DNA of 38,183 nt, from contig JACZYA010000013.1 in NCBI GenBank assembly GCA_022571295.1, forward strand, positions 1-38,183, read 5' to 3'. Source of the DNA: Acidobacteriota bacterium. GTDB taxonomy: Bacteria; Acidobacteriota; Terriglobia; Acidiferrales; 2-02-FULL-67-57. The position numbers were made by a program, and so were the translations under genes. Numbering within the stretch: position 1 is the stretch's first letter; the number at the start of each line of letters is the position of its first letter. The notes beneath the pieces were generated by a model. It saw only the letters and a program-made list of their open reading frames with translations. It did not search any database and had not been told where the DNA came from. Shown here piece after piece: positions 28,112 to 37,975 of this stretch.

Positions 28112-29119
28112 ATGCGACTGCACGCTTCCGCTCCCACTCGGATTGACCTGGCCGGCGGCACGCTCGACATCTGGCCGCTCTACCTGTTTCATCCCGGCGC
28201 GCTCACGCTCAACCTGGCCATCTCCCGCCTGGCCCGCTGCCTGCTCGAACCCCGCGCCGACCGCCGCATCGTTCTCATCAATCGCGACACCGGCCGCCGC
28301 GAAGCCTTCGCCTCCCTGCGAGCCTTGCAGAAGCAGGGCCGCTACCGGTTGCCGTTGCCGGCCCACATGGTTCGCTTCTTCGCCCCCTCGCGCGGACTGA
28401 CGTTGACCACCTGGTCGGAAGTGCCCGCCGGCTCTGGCCTCGGCGGGTCGAGCGCGCTGGCGGTCGCCATCGGGGCAGCCTTCAGCCGCTGGCTCGGCCG
28501 CCGGCTCTCACGGCAGGAGTTGGTTTTCTTGGGGCGGGATACGGACGCCCGCGTTCTGGGTGTCCCCACCGGCGAGCAGGACCACTACCCGGCCGCCTTC
28601 GGTGGTGTAAATGCTATTCGCCTGGAGCCGCTCGGCACGCGCTGCGAACCCCTGGCGGTGGACCTGCACGCGCTGGAGTCTCGGCTCCTGCTGGCTTATA
28701 CGGGCGAGCCCCGCCGCTCCGGCGTCAACAACTGGGACGTAGTAAAGCGCTACCTCGACGGTGACCGCCACCTTCGTCGCAACTTCAGCCAAATCGCCGC
28801 CACCGCCGCCGCCATGCGCCAGGCGCTGGTGAAAGAAAACTGGAAAGAGATGGCACAGTTGTTGCGCCACGAGTGGCGCACCCGCCGGCGCAACGCTCCC
28901 GCCATTTCCACGCCCTTCATTGACAAGCTCATTCGGGCGGGCCGCCGGGCCGGCGCCGAGGCGGCCAAAGTGTGCGGGGCGGGCGGAGGCGGCTGTGTGG
29001 TGTTCCTCGTTCCGCCCCACCGCTACGGTGCCGTGGCCACTGCCCTGGCGGCCGCTGGCGCTACTCTGTTGCCCTTCCGTATTGCCCGCCGCGGCGTGCG
29101 GGTGGAGGTAACCAGGTGA
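28112..29119 (+). CDS. GHMP-family sugar kinase (heptose-7-phosphate kinase/galactokinase-like)
   Basis: SAPTRIDLAGGTLDIWPLYLF; VPAGSGLGGSSALAVAI; KVCGAGGGGCVVFLV. Confidence 0.82.
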   Translation: MRLHASAPTRIDLAGGTLDIWPLYLFHPGALTLNLAISRLARCLLEPRADRRIVLINRDTGRREAFASLRALQKQGRYRLPLPAHMVRFFAPSRGLTLTTWSEVPAGSGLGGSSALAVAIGAAFSRWLGRRLSRQELVFLGRDTDARVLGVPTGEQDHYPAAFGGVNAIRLEPLGTRCEPLAVDLHALESRLLLAYTGEPRRSGVNNWDVVKRYLDGDRHLRRNFSQIAATAAAMRQALVKENWKEMAQLLRHEWRTRRRNAPAISTPFIDKLIRAGRRAGAEAAKVCGAGGGGCVVFLVPPHRYGAVATALAAAGATLLPFRIARRGVRVEVTR

Positions 29120-30036
29120 CCTGGAGTTCCATTTTCCTGTCCGCCGACTTACGCCTGCGTCCCATCTGGCGCGCGCTGCTGTTCCTGCCGGTGCTTGTGC
29201 TCATCGCTATCCCCATTGTGATTGTGAGCACTTTGGTCGCCGGTCACGATCGGGTACAGGACAACCAGGAGGTGGGCTTCATCGTCCAGGGAGTGGTGCT
29301 CACCGTGGCGCCGTTGTTGGCCGGTTGGATCCTGTTGCGCTTGCTGGATCGTCGCTCCTTTCGCACTCTCGGCCTGTGGTTCTATGACGGTTGGGGAAGG
29401 GAACTGTTGTGGGGTTTGGCGGGCGGCTTGGGATTGATGTCGGTGCTGGTAGGGGCGCTGGTGGCGCTCGGGCAGGTGCATCTGACCTTCGCCTCGCTTG
29501 ACGCGCGCAGCGTGCTGCTCGGGTTGGGGTGGAACGTGGTGGTTTTCTTCGGTGCGGCCGCGGGCGAAGAAATCCTGTTTCGCGGCTATCCTTTTCAGCG
29601 CCTGGTCGAAAGCTGGGGCGCCTTCGCCGCCGTTTTTGTCCTTTCCGCTCTGTTTGGGTGGGGCCATCTGAGCAATCCCTCCGCCACGCCGCTTTCCACC
29701 GCCAACACCGTCCTGATGGGCATCCTGCTGGCGCTGGCTTACCTGAAGACGCGCGCGCTTTGGTTTCCCATCGGGCTGCACTTCTCCTGGAACTTTGTCA
29801 TGGCCGCCGTCTATTCGCTGCCCGTAAGCGGAATTGTGGTTCAGCGCCAACTCCTGGTCGCGACCATTTCCGGCCCGGACTGGCTTTCCGGGGGCAACTA
29901 CGGGCCCGAAGGCAGCGTCCTAACCACTGCGGTGGCTTTGCTGGCGATCTTGTGGCTGGCGCGAACCCACCGCCTGCAGGTTTCGCCCGCCCAGGCAAAA
30001 GAGGTAGAATTAGCAAGGGCCGGGGGAGAACCATGA
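29116..30036 (+). CDS. CPBP-family intramembrane metalloprotease
   Basis: GTG start overlapping the upstream stop (GTGA); multi-TM; EEILFRGYPFQRL, FGWGHLSNP, GLHFSWNF. Confidence 0.85.
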   Translation: MTWSSIFLSADLRLRPIWRALLFLPVLVLIAIPIVIVSTLVAGHDRVQDNQEVGFIVQGVVLTVAPLLAGWILLRLLDRRSFRTLGLWFYDGWGRELLWGLAGGLGLMSVLVGALVALGQVHLTFASLDARSVLLGLGWNVVVFFGAAAGEEILFRGYPFQRLVESWGAFAAVFVLSALFGWGHLSNPSATPLSTANTVLMGILLALAYLKTRALWFPIGLHFSWNFVMAAVYSLPVSGIVVQRQLLVATISGPDWLSGGNYGPEGSVLTTAVALLAILWLARTHRLQVSPAQAKEVELARAGGEP

Positions 30037-30836
30037 AGTACGGCGCCATCAAACTTGCCTGCCTAGGGCTGCTGGTTTTCGCCAGCGGGGGAGCAGCAAC
30101 CCAAGCCGCGGCTGCGCCCGCCAACCAAAAGCTGACCATTGAGAACCGCCTGGCCATCGTCCGCGAGGTGTCCCACGAGTACGTCACTTTGCAGAAGCCT
30201 TTGCCGGCCTCACGAAAGTTAAAGGAAGCGGTTGAGGTGGATGCCACCGGCAAGGTGAACGAGGAGGGCCTGCGTCGCTTGCTGGCCAACCGCGGCATGG
30301 CGCTCCCCACCGGCGAGATCGTCCAGATCACCGACCTGAAGATCAAAAAGAACTACATCCTGTTCGAGATCAACGGCGGCGGCAAGAAAAAGACCAAGTG
30401 GTACCAGCGCGTAACCGTGTCCGCCGGGGGGCCCCTGGGAGGAACCAACGTGCCCGTCGGCGGCTCCCGGCGCCAGGGCTCGCAGCTCGGGCGTGGTTCC
30501 TGGGTCCGCTTGCGGTTTCCCCGCCGGGTGCCCGACCTTACCCCCGATGACGTCAAGCAGCTCATGCAGGGCGTGTTTGAATTCGGTCGACGGTCGGCGA
30601 CCCTCCCGTGGATTGAAACTATCCCGGAGGAGTTCCGAGAGGCCATCAAGCAGAAAAAAGCGCTGGTGGGCATGAACCGGGAAATGGTGCTGGTCGCCCT
30701 GGGCCAACCGCTGAGCAAAGTGCGGGAGGAAAAAAATGGGCAGGAGACCGAGGACTGGATTTACGGCAACGCGCCCTTCCTCACTTTCGTCATTTTCGTG
30801 GGCGACGAAGTGGTGGAAATTAAAGAATTCAAATAG
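30033..30836 (+). CDS. Secreted hypothetical protein with BamE/SmpA-like C-terminal segment
   Basis: ATGA overlap with CPBP gene; signal-like MKYGAIKLACLGLLVFASGGAATQAAAA; C-terminal GMNREMVLVALGQPLSKVREE...EDWIYG. Confidence 0.7.
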   Translation: MKYGAIKLACLGLLVFASGGAATQAAAAPANQKLTIENRLAIVREVSHEYVTLQKPLPASRKLKEAVEVDATGKVNEEGLRRLLANRGMALPTGEIVQITDLKIKKNYILFEINGGGKKKTKWYQRVTVSAGGPLGGTNVPVGGSRRQGSQLGRGSWVRLRFPRRVPDLTPDDVKQLMQGVFEFGRRSATLPWIETIPEEFREAIKQKKALVGMNREMVLVALGQPLSKVREEKNGQETEDWIYGNAPFLTFVIFVGDEVVEIKEFK

Positions 30837-30856
30837 CCCTCCCCCCTCCTGCCGAT

Positions 30857-30886
30857 TTGACCCTCCTCGGGCCGAGAGGTTATGAT
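30857..30886 (+). promoter_or_regulatory. Sigma70-type promoter of the gap-pgk-tpiA cluster with palindromic spacer
   Basis: TTGACC, 18-bp spacer, TATGAT; spacer contains CTCGGgCCGAG. Confidence 0.65.
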
Positions 30887-30950
30887 ACCCGACCGCACTT
30901 AAGTCGCTTGTTTCTCTTCGCGGGGGAGTTAGCTTTCATCGGGAGGCGCT

Positions 30951-31955
30951 ATGGCTGTCAAGGTAGGCATCAACGGTTTCGGTCGCATCGGGCGCAACAT
31001 CTACCGCGCCGCTATGGACGATGCCGGCGTGGACATTGTCGCGGTCAATGACATCACCGACCCGCGCACGCTGGCGCATCTGCTCAAGTACGACTCGGTG
31101 CTGGGCAACCTCGACGCACAAGTCCAGTCGAAGGAAGACAGCATCCAAGTGGGCGCTCACTCCATTCGAGTGTTCAAAGTCAGGGACCCGGCGGAGTTGG
31201 ACTGGAAATCCGTGGGGGCAGAAGTCGTGGTGGAGTCCACCGGGCTTTTCACCAAGGGCCCGCTGGCGGCCAAGCACCTGCGCGACACGGTGAAGAAAGT
31301 CATCATCTCCGCGCCCGCCACCGATCCCGACCACACCCTGGTGCTGGGCGTGAACGACAACACCTACGACCCCGGCAAGCACCACGTGGTTTCCAACGCC
31401 TCCTGCACCACCAATTGCCTGGCGCCGGTGGTCAAGGTGTTGAACGACACCTTCGGCATCGTGCACGGCACCATGACCACCGTCCACTCCTACACCAACG
31501 ACCAGCGTCTGCTCGACCTGCCCCACCAGGATTTGCGCCGGGCGCGCTCGGCCGTGCTGTCCATGATCCCCACCAGCACCGGCGCGGCCAAGGCTTTGCA
31601 CCTGGTCATCCCCGAGCTGAAGGGCAAGCTCGACGGCTTTGCGCTGCGCGTGCCCACGCCCAACGTCTCGGTCGTGGACCTGACCGTGACGGTCCAGAAA
31701 AAGACCACCGTGGACGCAGTGCACCAGGCTTTTCAGCAAGCCGCTGCCGGCCCCTTGAAAGGTATCCTTGCTTACAGCGACGATGAGTTGGTTTCCATCG
31801 ACTTCCGCGGCAATCCGCACTCGGCCATCTACGACGCCGGCTACACCCGCGTAGTGGCCGATACCTGTGTCAAAGTGCTGGCCTGGTACGACAACGAGTG
31901 GGGCTACTCCTGCCGCGTCGTGGACTTGATAAAATTCCTGGCCCAGCGTTTCTAG
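30951..31955 (+). CDS. gap: Glyceraldehyde-3-phosphate dehydrogenase type I
   Basis: [37 protein letters not shown]. Confidence 0.97.
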   Translation: MAVKVGINGFGRIGRNIYRAAMDDAGVDIVAVNDITDPRTLAHLLKYDSVLGNLDAQVQSKEDSIQVGAHSIRVFKVRDPAELDWKSVGAEVVVESTGLFTKGPLAAKHLRDTVKKVIISAPATDPDHTLVLGVNDNTYDPGKHHVVSNASCTTNCLAPVVKVLNDTFGIVHGTMTTVHSYTNDQRLLDLPHQDLRRARSAVLSMIPTSTGAAKALHLVIPELKGKLDGFALRVPTPNVSVVDLTVTVQKKTTVDAVHQAFQQAAAGPLKGILAYSDDELVSIDFRGNPHSAIYDAGYTRVVADTCVKVLAWYDNEWGYSCRVVDLIKFLAQRF

Positions 31956-31977
31956 CTCGCCGGGTGCGCTTTCGCTC

Positions 31978-33165
31978 ATGCCCAAGCTCTCCATCCGCGA
32001 CCTGGAGTTGTCCAGCCGCCGGCTGTTCGTCCGGGTGGACTTCAACGTTCCCTTGCGGGATGGAAAGGTGGCTGACGATACGCGCATCCGCGCTTCCTTG
32101 CCCACTCTGGAGTACGCGCGCAAGCAAGGCGCCCGCATCATCCTGGCCTCGCATTTGGGCCGTCCCAAGGGGAAGCGGAAACCGGAGTTGAGCCTGCGGC
32201 CGGTGGTCGAGCGGCTGAACGAGTTGCTGAAAACTCCGGTCGGCTTTGCCTCCGATTGCATCGGAGAAGAAGTCGAAAAGATGGTGTTCGGACTCCGAGA
32301 CCATCAGGTCCTGCTGCTGGAGAACCTGCGCTTCCATCCCGAAGAAGAAGCCAACGACCAGCAGTTTTCCCGCGCGCTCGCCCGCCTGTGCGACCTCTAC
32401 GTCAACGACGCCTTTGGCTCGGCGCACCGCGCCCACGCCTCCACTGTCGGCATCACCCGGCTGGTTTGGAGCTCGGCCGCCGGTTTCCTGATGGAGAACG
32501 AGCTCACCTACCTGGGCAAAGTCGTCGCCGAGCCCGAGCATCCCTTCGTGGCGGTGCTGGGCGGCGCCAAAGTCTCCGACAAGATCGGCATCATCTCAAA
32601 CCTGCTCAAGCTGGTGGATACGCTGCTGGTCGGCGGTGCCATGGCCTACACTTTTCTCAAGGCTAAAGGCGTGCCGGTGGGCCGCTCCTTGGTGGAAGAT
32701 GACAAGGTGGAGCTGGCCCGGCAGTTGCTCGCCGAAGCCGAGCGCCGCAACGTAAAAGTTCTGCTGCCACTGGACCACGTCGTGGCCGACAAGATCAGCC
32801 CGGACGCGGAGCCGATTCTGACCGAGGGCAACGCCGTCCCCGACGACAAAATGGGACTCGACATCGGCAGGCGCACGGTGGAAGCGTTTTGCTCGGTGCT
32901 GTTGGACGCCAAGACCATCGTGTGGAACGGGCCCATGGGCGTTTTTGAATGCGAGCCCTTCGCGCAGGGAACGGTCTGGGTGGCACGCGCGGTGGGTGAA
33001 TCCAGCGCGCTCTCCATCGTGGGCGGCGGCGACTCCATCGCCGCGGTCAAGCAGGCCGGCGTGGCCCAGCAGATTCGCCACATCTCTACCGGCGGCGGCG
33101 CTTCGCTGGAGTTCCTCGCTGGACGCACGCTGCCCGGCGTAGAAGCCTTGACGGAGAAGAAGTGA
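31978..33165 (+). CDS. pgk: Phosphoglycerate kinase
   Basis: [39 protein letters not shown]. Confidence 0.97.
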   Translation: MPKLSIRDLELSSRRLFVRVDFNVPLRDGKVADDTRIRASLPTLEYARKQGARIILASHLGRPKGKRKPELSLRPVVERLNELLKTPVGFASDCIGEEVEKMVFGLRDHQVLLLENLRFHPEEEANDQQFSRALARLCDLYVNDAFGSAHRAHASTVGITRLVWSSAAGFLMENELTYLGKVVAEPEHPFVAVLGGAKVSDKIGIISNLLKLVDTLLVGGAMAYTFLKAKGVPVGRSLVEDDKVELARQLLAEAERRNVKVLLPLDHVVADKISPDAEPILTEGNAVPDDKMGLDIGRRTVEAFCSVLLDAKTIVWNGPMGVFECEPFAQGTVWVARAVGESSALSIVGGGDSIAAVKQAGVAQQIRHISTGGGASLEFLAGRTLPGVEALTEKK

Positions 33166-33170
33166 CCCCC

Positions 33171-33920
33171 ATGCGACGCCCTGTACTGGCCGCCAACTGG
33201 AAACTGCACAAGACGCAGGCCGAGACCCGCGCGTTCTTGGAGAAGTTCAAGCCGCTGGTGGCGCAATCGAGCCACTGCGAGATTGTTGTCTGCCCGCCCT
33301 TCACTTCGCTGGGGGCGGCGGTCGCAGCCGCCCGCGACTCCAACATCGCCATCGGCGCCCAGGACGTGTTCTGGGAGAAGAAGGGCGCCTACACCGGCGA
33401 AGTGACCGCAGCGATGCTGGCCGAGGCCGGTTGCCAGCACGTGATTGTCGGCCACTCCGAGCGCCGCCAGTATTTCCACGAGACCGACGGCGAAGTGAGC
33501 CGCAAGCTCCTGGCCGTGCTCAGCGCTGGCCTGACCCCCATCGTGTGCGTGGGCGAAACCTTGCAGGAGCGCGAGGCCAAGGCCACCGAAGCGGTTCTGG
33601 CCCGGCAGTTCCTGGGCGCCTGCAACGCGTTGACCACTACTCAGTTCTCTCGTATCATCGTTGCGTACGAGCCGGTGTGGGCCATCGGCACCGGGCAGAC
33701 CGCCACGCCCGAGTTGGCCGCCACCGCCCACCGATTCCTCCGCCAGCAGGCGGACGAGCGCTTCGGCGCGCCAGCGGCTCAGGAGTTGCGAATTCTCTAC
33801 GGCGGGAGCGTCAAGCCCGACAACGTCAAGAGTTTGATGGCTCAGAGGGAGATTGACGGAGGCTTGGTGGGTGGCGCCAGCTTGGAGCCGGAATCCTTCG
33901 CCGCCATCGTGAATTTTTAG
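33171..33920 (+). CDS. tpiA: Triosephosphate isomerase
   Basis: RPVLAANWKLHKT; VIVGHSERR; VAYEPVWAIGTG; GGSVKPDN. Confidence 0.97.
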   Translation: MRRPVLAANWKLHKTQAETRAFLEKFKPLVAQSSHCEIVVCPPFTSLGAAVAAARDSNIAIGAQDVFWEKKGAYTGEVTAAMLAEAGCQHVIVGHSERRQYFHETDGEVSRKLLAVLSAGLTPIVCVGETLQEREAKATEAVLARQFLGACNALTTTQFSRIIVAYEPVWAIGTGQTATPELAATAHRFLRQQADERFGAPAAQELRILYGGSVKPDNVKSLMAQREIDGGLVGGASLEPESFAAIVNF

Positions 33921-33924
33921 CCAT

Positions 33925-34344
33925 ATGAGTGAGAAAGCTTATTGGGGTACGGCTGCAGCTCTGACCGCGGGCATTTTCTACCTGGGGACCTGGTACCAGC
34001 CGGTTTTGACGACCTTCCACATTCTGGTCTGCCTGCTGCTGGTGCTGGTGGTGCTGTTGCAGAGCGGGCGCGCCGCCGACCTGGCCGGGGCCTTCGGGGG
34101 TTCCGGCAGCCAGACCGCCTTCGGGCCGCGCGGGGCAGCCACGCTTTTGTCTAGAGCCACTACTTTTCTGGCCATTGTGTTTATGGTCTCTTCGCTGGTG
34201 CTGGCTGTTTATGCCTCGCGGCCGCGCTCTTCGGTTGCGTTGCCGACTTCGGGGCAGGAAACAGAGGAAGCAGCGCCGGTGGGGGAAGGCACTGCACCGA
34301 GCGAAGCTCCACCGGCGGACGCGCCGGCTCCCGCACAGGAGTAG
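33925..34344 (+). CDS. secG: Preprotein translocase subunit SecG
   Basis: FHILVCLLLVLVVLLQSGRAADLAGAFGGSGSQTAFGPRGAATLLSRAT. Confidence 0.93.
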   Translation: MSEKAYWGTAAALTAGIFYLGTWYQPVLTTFHILVCLLLVLVVLLQSGRAADLAGAFGGSGSQTAFGPRGAATLLSRATTFLAIVFMVSSLVLAVYASRPRSSVALPTSGQETEEAAPVGEGTAPSEAPPADAPAPAQE

Positions 34345-34361
34345 GGCCGGTTTGGCTTGGG

Positions 34362-34367
34362 TACAAT
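34362..34367 (+). promoter_or_regulatory. Candidate -10 box for tRNA-Leu
   Basis: TACAAT ending 10 nt before the tRNA; no clear -35. Confidence 0.4.
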
Positions 34368-34377
34368 GGGTCTGCGT

Positions 34378-34462
34378 GCGGAAGTGGTGGAACTGGCAGA
34401 CACGCCGTCTTGAGGGGGCGGTGCCGAAAGGCTTGTGGGTTCGAATCCCACCTTCCGCACCA
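34378..34462 (+). tRNA. tRNA-Leu(GAG)
   Basis: GCGGAAG/CTTCCGC acceptor, CCGTC-TTGAGGG-GGCGG anticodon arm, long variable arm gccgaaaggc, GGTTCGAATCC, encoded CCA. Confidence 0.95.
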
Positions 34463-34651
34463 TTTTTCCTCTGGTGAGCGCCTCTGCGCAGTGCGCCCGG
34501 CAGGCTTGGATTCCATCCTTGACGGAAACGACGACGGAATGCAGATGTCCCTACTGGAACCTCTCCAACCTGACAAGTACAATCGGGGAGAGGGGACTCA
34601 GTTCGCCGCCACAGTTGCCGTCGGTCGGGCATCAGGCATCTGAGTGAAGTG

Positions 34652-35038
34652 ATGCGTTGGGTTTGTCCGCGCTGCCGCCGCCCCATCACCCTCGCGTATT
34701 CCACCTGTCCTTTTTGTTCCTCCGCAGAAGCTGCCGGCAGCGTTGGTCCGGCCGCCTCGGCGGTGCGCCCGGACAGCCCGGCTGTGCCGGAGGAGCAGCG
34801 CGCACAGCGGCCGGGTTCGCCTCCGGCGCGCGCAGCAGTTCCCCCTCAGCCCGTGCGCAGAGTCTCCCGGCCGGTCGCCCGCGCGAGGAGAAAAGGCAGC
34901 GCGCTGGGGCGTGTCGCCCGACTAGGCGCAGGGTTTGCGCTGGTGGTGCTGGGTGTGGCGCTGGTGGGGACAATGCTTTGGCTGTGGCTTTCCACCCAGC
35001 CGGGTTGGCAGGAGTGGTTCGAGCAGTGGACCCCTTGA
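34652..35038 (+). CDS. Zinc-ribbon, Pro/Ala/Arg-rich linker, single-TM hypothetical protein
   Basis: MRWVCPRCRRPITLAYSTCPFCSS plus hydrophobic ARLGAGFALVVLGVALVGTMLWLWL. Confidence 0.6.
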   Translation: MRWVCPRCRRPITLAYSTCPFCSSAEAAGSVGPAASAVRPDSPAVPEEQRAQRPGSPPARAAVPPQPVRRVSRPVARARRKGSALGRVARLGAGFALVVLGVALVGTMLWLWLSTQPGWQEWFEQWTP

Positions 35039-35126
35039 GAGCATTCCGGGCGGCGGATTCGTTCGTGTCTTGACTTTGCCTGTTGCCTGTGTTCCGATGG
35101 GCGGAACACGGGCCGAGGCGGAACTC

Positions 35127-35558
35127 ATGGCGAAAAAGTTGGAACTCGTAAAAGATATCATGACGAGCAGCGTCACCACTGTGGACCACGAGGCGCGCTT
35201 GCTGGATGCCGCCCTGCTGATGCGGTCGAGCGGCTTCCGCCATGTGCCGGTGGTGGACAATGGCCGGCTGGTGGGCATCATTTCCGACCGCGACGTCAAG
35301 GGCGCTTCTCCCTCCCTCTTCGCGGAAATCTCCCAGGAGGAATACAATCGTATCTTTGAGACCACCCCGGTCGCAAAGGTCATGACCAAAGATCCCCAAA
35401 CCGTCACGCCCGATGCCGCGCTGAAGGACGTGGTGGCCATGATGCAGGAGAACAAATTCGGCGCAGTGCCCATTGTCGAAGGTGACAATAAGCTGGTCGG
35501 CATTGTGACCAGTAATGATATGTTGGTTCTTCTCCGTACCCTGCTGGAGCAATCCTGA
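35127..35558 (+). CDS. CBS-domain pair protein
   Basis: VKDIMTSSVTTVDHEARLLDAALLM...VAKVMTKDPQTVTPDAALKDVVAMM. Confidence 0.88.
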   Translation: MAKKLELVKDIMTSSVTTVDHEARLLDAALLMRSSGFRHVPVVDNGRLVGIISDRDVKGASPSLFAEISQEEYNRIFETTPVAKVMTKDPQTVTPDAALKDVVAMMQENKFGAVPIVEGDNKLVGIVTSNDMLVLLRTLLEQS

Positions 35559-35741
35559 GCCCCTCGCGTTTTTTCTGCTACGATTACCCCCCGCGCATTC
35601 GGATTTCCCGTCGCTGAGGTATTGAACCAAGTGACGACGCGCGTCCTTCCGGTGGAGTGAGGCGGTCGGCTTGTTTTCCTGCTGCTGCCGAGGCGAATGG
35701 ATTTCCCATTTCCACTGCGCCGGTTTGGAGGCAGATATAGG

Positions 35742-35771
35742 TTGCCAAGCGGGCGGGCAAACACATAGAAT
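35742..35771 (+). promoter_or_regulatory. Candidate promoter of the E1 gene
   Basis: TTGCCA, 18-bp spacer, TAGAAT. Confidence 0.45.
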
Positions 35772-35801
35772 TTTAGGGGTATTTTCCCGGAGACAAGACA
35801 G

Positions 35802-37946
35802 ATGGCGGCGGAACCAGGAGTGAAAAACGCGGCGGCCGGGATCGCGGCGGAGAAGTACCACGGGCTCGACCGCGCGGCGCTGGTGCGCCTCTACCGCACC
35901 ATGTACCTCTCGCGCAAAATGGACGACCGCGAGATGCAGCTCAAGCGCCAGCAGAAAATTTTCTTCCAGATCAGCGGCGCCGGGCACGAAGCGGTGCTGG
36001 CGGCCGCCGGGCTGGCACTCAAGCCCGGCTACGACTGGTTCTATGCCTACTACCGCGACCGCGCCCTTTGCCTCGCGCTCGGCATGACCCCGCTGGAGCA
36101 GTTGCTGGAAGCTGTGGGTGCCAAAGACGACCCCAACTCCGGCGGCCGCCAGATGCCCTCCCACTGGGGCCACAAGAAGCTGAACATCGTCTCCCGGAGT
36201 TCCTGCACCGGCACGCAGTTCTTGCAAGCCGTGGGCTGCGCCGCAGCGGGCGTGTACTTCGCCCGGCAGCCCCAGGCGGCTCAAGCCGGTGGCGCCAAGT
36301 TCAAGAATGACGAGGTGGTCTACGTCTCCGGCGGCGACGGCGCCACCAGCGAGGGCGAGTTCTTTGAAGCGCTCAACTCCGCCTGCAACCTCAAGCTGCC
36401 GGTGCTGTTCCTGATCGAGGATAACGGCTACGCTATCAGCGTGCCGGTTGAAGTGCAGACCGCCGGCGGCAGCATCTCCGACTTGGTCCGCAACTTTCCC
36501 CACTTGCGGGTGTTGAACTGCGACGGCACCGACCCGCTGGAAAGTTACGCAGCCTTGACCAAAGCGGTGGCCCATTGCCGGGCCCGCAAAGGCCCCGCCC
36601 TGGTGCACGCCACTGTCATCCGCCCCTACTCCCACTCCATGTCCGACGACGAGCGCCTTTACCGCCCCACTGCCGAGCGCGAAGCTGAAGCCCGGCGCGA
36701 CCCCATCCCCAAGTTTGGCCTCTTCCTCATCCGCGAGAAGATTCTGGACGAAGACGAGTTGAATCGCCTGGAACAGGAAGTTGACAAGGAGATTCTTGCG
36801 GCCACCGACCAAGCTCTGGCAGCGGAGTTTCCCTCGCCGGAGAGCGCCACCCTCTACGTCTATTCGCCTGACGTGGACCCGACCTCGGACAATTTCTCCC
36901 GTCCGCCCCGAACCGAGGGCGGCGCTAAGACCATGGTGGATTTGATTAACGCTTGCCTGCACGACGAGATGGCACGCGACCCGCGCATTTTGGTTTTTGG
37001 CGAAGACGTGGCCGACGTCAGCCGCGAACAACACATCGAGCAAGTCAAAGGCAAAGGCGGCGTCTTCAAGTGCACTCACGGCTTGCAGAAGAAGTACGGC
37101 AGCCGCCGCGTCTTCAACTCGCCCCTGGCTGAGGCCAGCATCATCGGCCGCGCCGTTGGCATGGCCACGCGCGGCTTGAAGCCGGTGGTCGAGATTCAAT
37201 TCTTCGACTACATCTGGCCGGCGATGATGCAACTCCGCAACGAGATGGCGCTTCTGCGCTACCGCTCCGGTAATAATTTCAAGTGTCCCGCGGTCGTGCG
37301 CGTCCCCGTCGGCGGCTACCTTGGCGGCGGCGCTATTTACCACAGCCAGTCGGGCGAAGTGCTCTTCGCGCACACGCCCGGACTGCGGGTGGTGATGCCC
37401 GCGACCGCGCTCGACGCCAACGGCCTCCTGCGCACCGCCATCCGCTGCGACGACCCGGTGCTGTTCCTGGAGCCCAAGCACCTCTACCGGCAGGCCCACA
37501 ACCGCGCGCCCTATCCCGGCCCCGACTATATGGTGCCCTTCGGCCGGGCCAGCCGCGTGCGCGAGGGCACGGCGCTCACCATCGTCACCTACGGCTCGCT
37601 GGTCATCCGCTCGGTGCAAGCCGCAAAAACCTTGGAGAAGCAGGACGGCATTTCGGTGGAGATTCTCGACCTGCGCTCGCTCAGCCCTTACGATTGGGAA
37701 GCCATCGCCGCCTCGGTGCGCAAGACCAACCGCGCGCTGGTCGCCTACGAAGATACGCTTTCCTGGGGCTACGGCGCCGAAATTGCCGCGCGCATCAGCG
37801 ACGAGCTGTTCGAGCACCTCGACGCCCCCGTCCGCCGGGTGGCCGCGCTCGACACTTTCTGCGCTTACCAGCCCGCGCTGGAACGGGCCATCCTGCCCCA
37901 GACCGATGACGTGCTTGCCGCCGCGCGCGAGTTGCTGGCTTTTTAG
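35802..37946 (+). CDS. Fused alpha/beta 2-oxoacid (branched-chain type) dehydrogenase E1
   Basis: N-half E1 alpha ([36 protein letters not shown]), C-half E1 beta ([26 protein letters not shown]). Confidence 0.92.
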   Translation: MAAEPGVKNAAAGIAAEKYHGLDRAALVRLYRTMYLSRKMDDREMQLKRQQKIFFQISGAGHEAVLAAAGLALKPGYDWFYAYYRDRALCLALGMTPLEQLLEAVGAKDDPNSGGRQMPSHWGHKKLNIVSRSSCTGTQFLQAVGCAAAGVYFARQPQAAQAGGAKFKNDEVVYVSGGDGATSEGEFFEALNSACNLKLPVLFLIEDNGYAISVPVEVQTAGGSISDLVRNFPHLRVLNCDGTDPLESYAALTKAVAHCRARKGPALVHATVIRPYSHSMSDDERLYRPTAEREAEARRDPIPKFGLFLIREKILDEDELNRLEQEVDKEILAATDQALAAEFPSPESATLYVYSPDVDPTSDNFSRPPRTEGGAKTMVDLINACLHDEMARDPRILVFGEDVADVSREQHIEQVKGKGGVFKCTHGLQKKYGSRRVFNSPLAEASIIGRAVGMATRGLKPVVEIQFFDYIWPAMMQLRNEMALLRYRSGNNFKCPAVVRVPVGGYLGGGAIYHSQSGEVLFAHTPGLRVVMPATALDANGLLRTAIRCDDPVLFLEPKHLYRQAHNRAPYPGPDYMVPFGRASRVREGTALTIVTYGSLVIRSVQAAKTLEKQDGISVEILDLRSLSPYDWEAIAASVRKTNRALVAYEDTLSWGYGAEIAARISDELFEHLDAPVRRVAALDTFCAYQPALERAILPQTDDVLAAARELLAF

Positions 37947-37975
37947 GTGAGTGAGGGTACTGCAACTTACTAGGT

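Noticed and set aside
28972-29115. N-terminal extension of the CPBP protease ORF
   Set aside because: Overlaps the GHMP kinase in another frame; the GTG at 29116 with stop overlap is the natural start
29529-30032. Upstream extension of the secreted-protein ORF
   Set aside because: Overlaps the CPBP gene out of frame; signal peptide begins at ATG 30033
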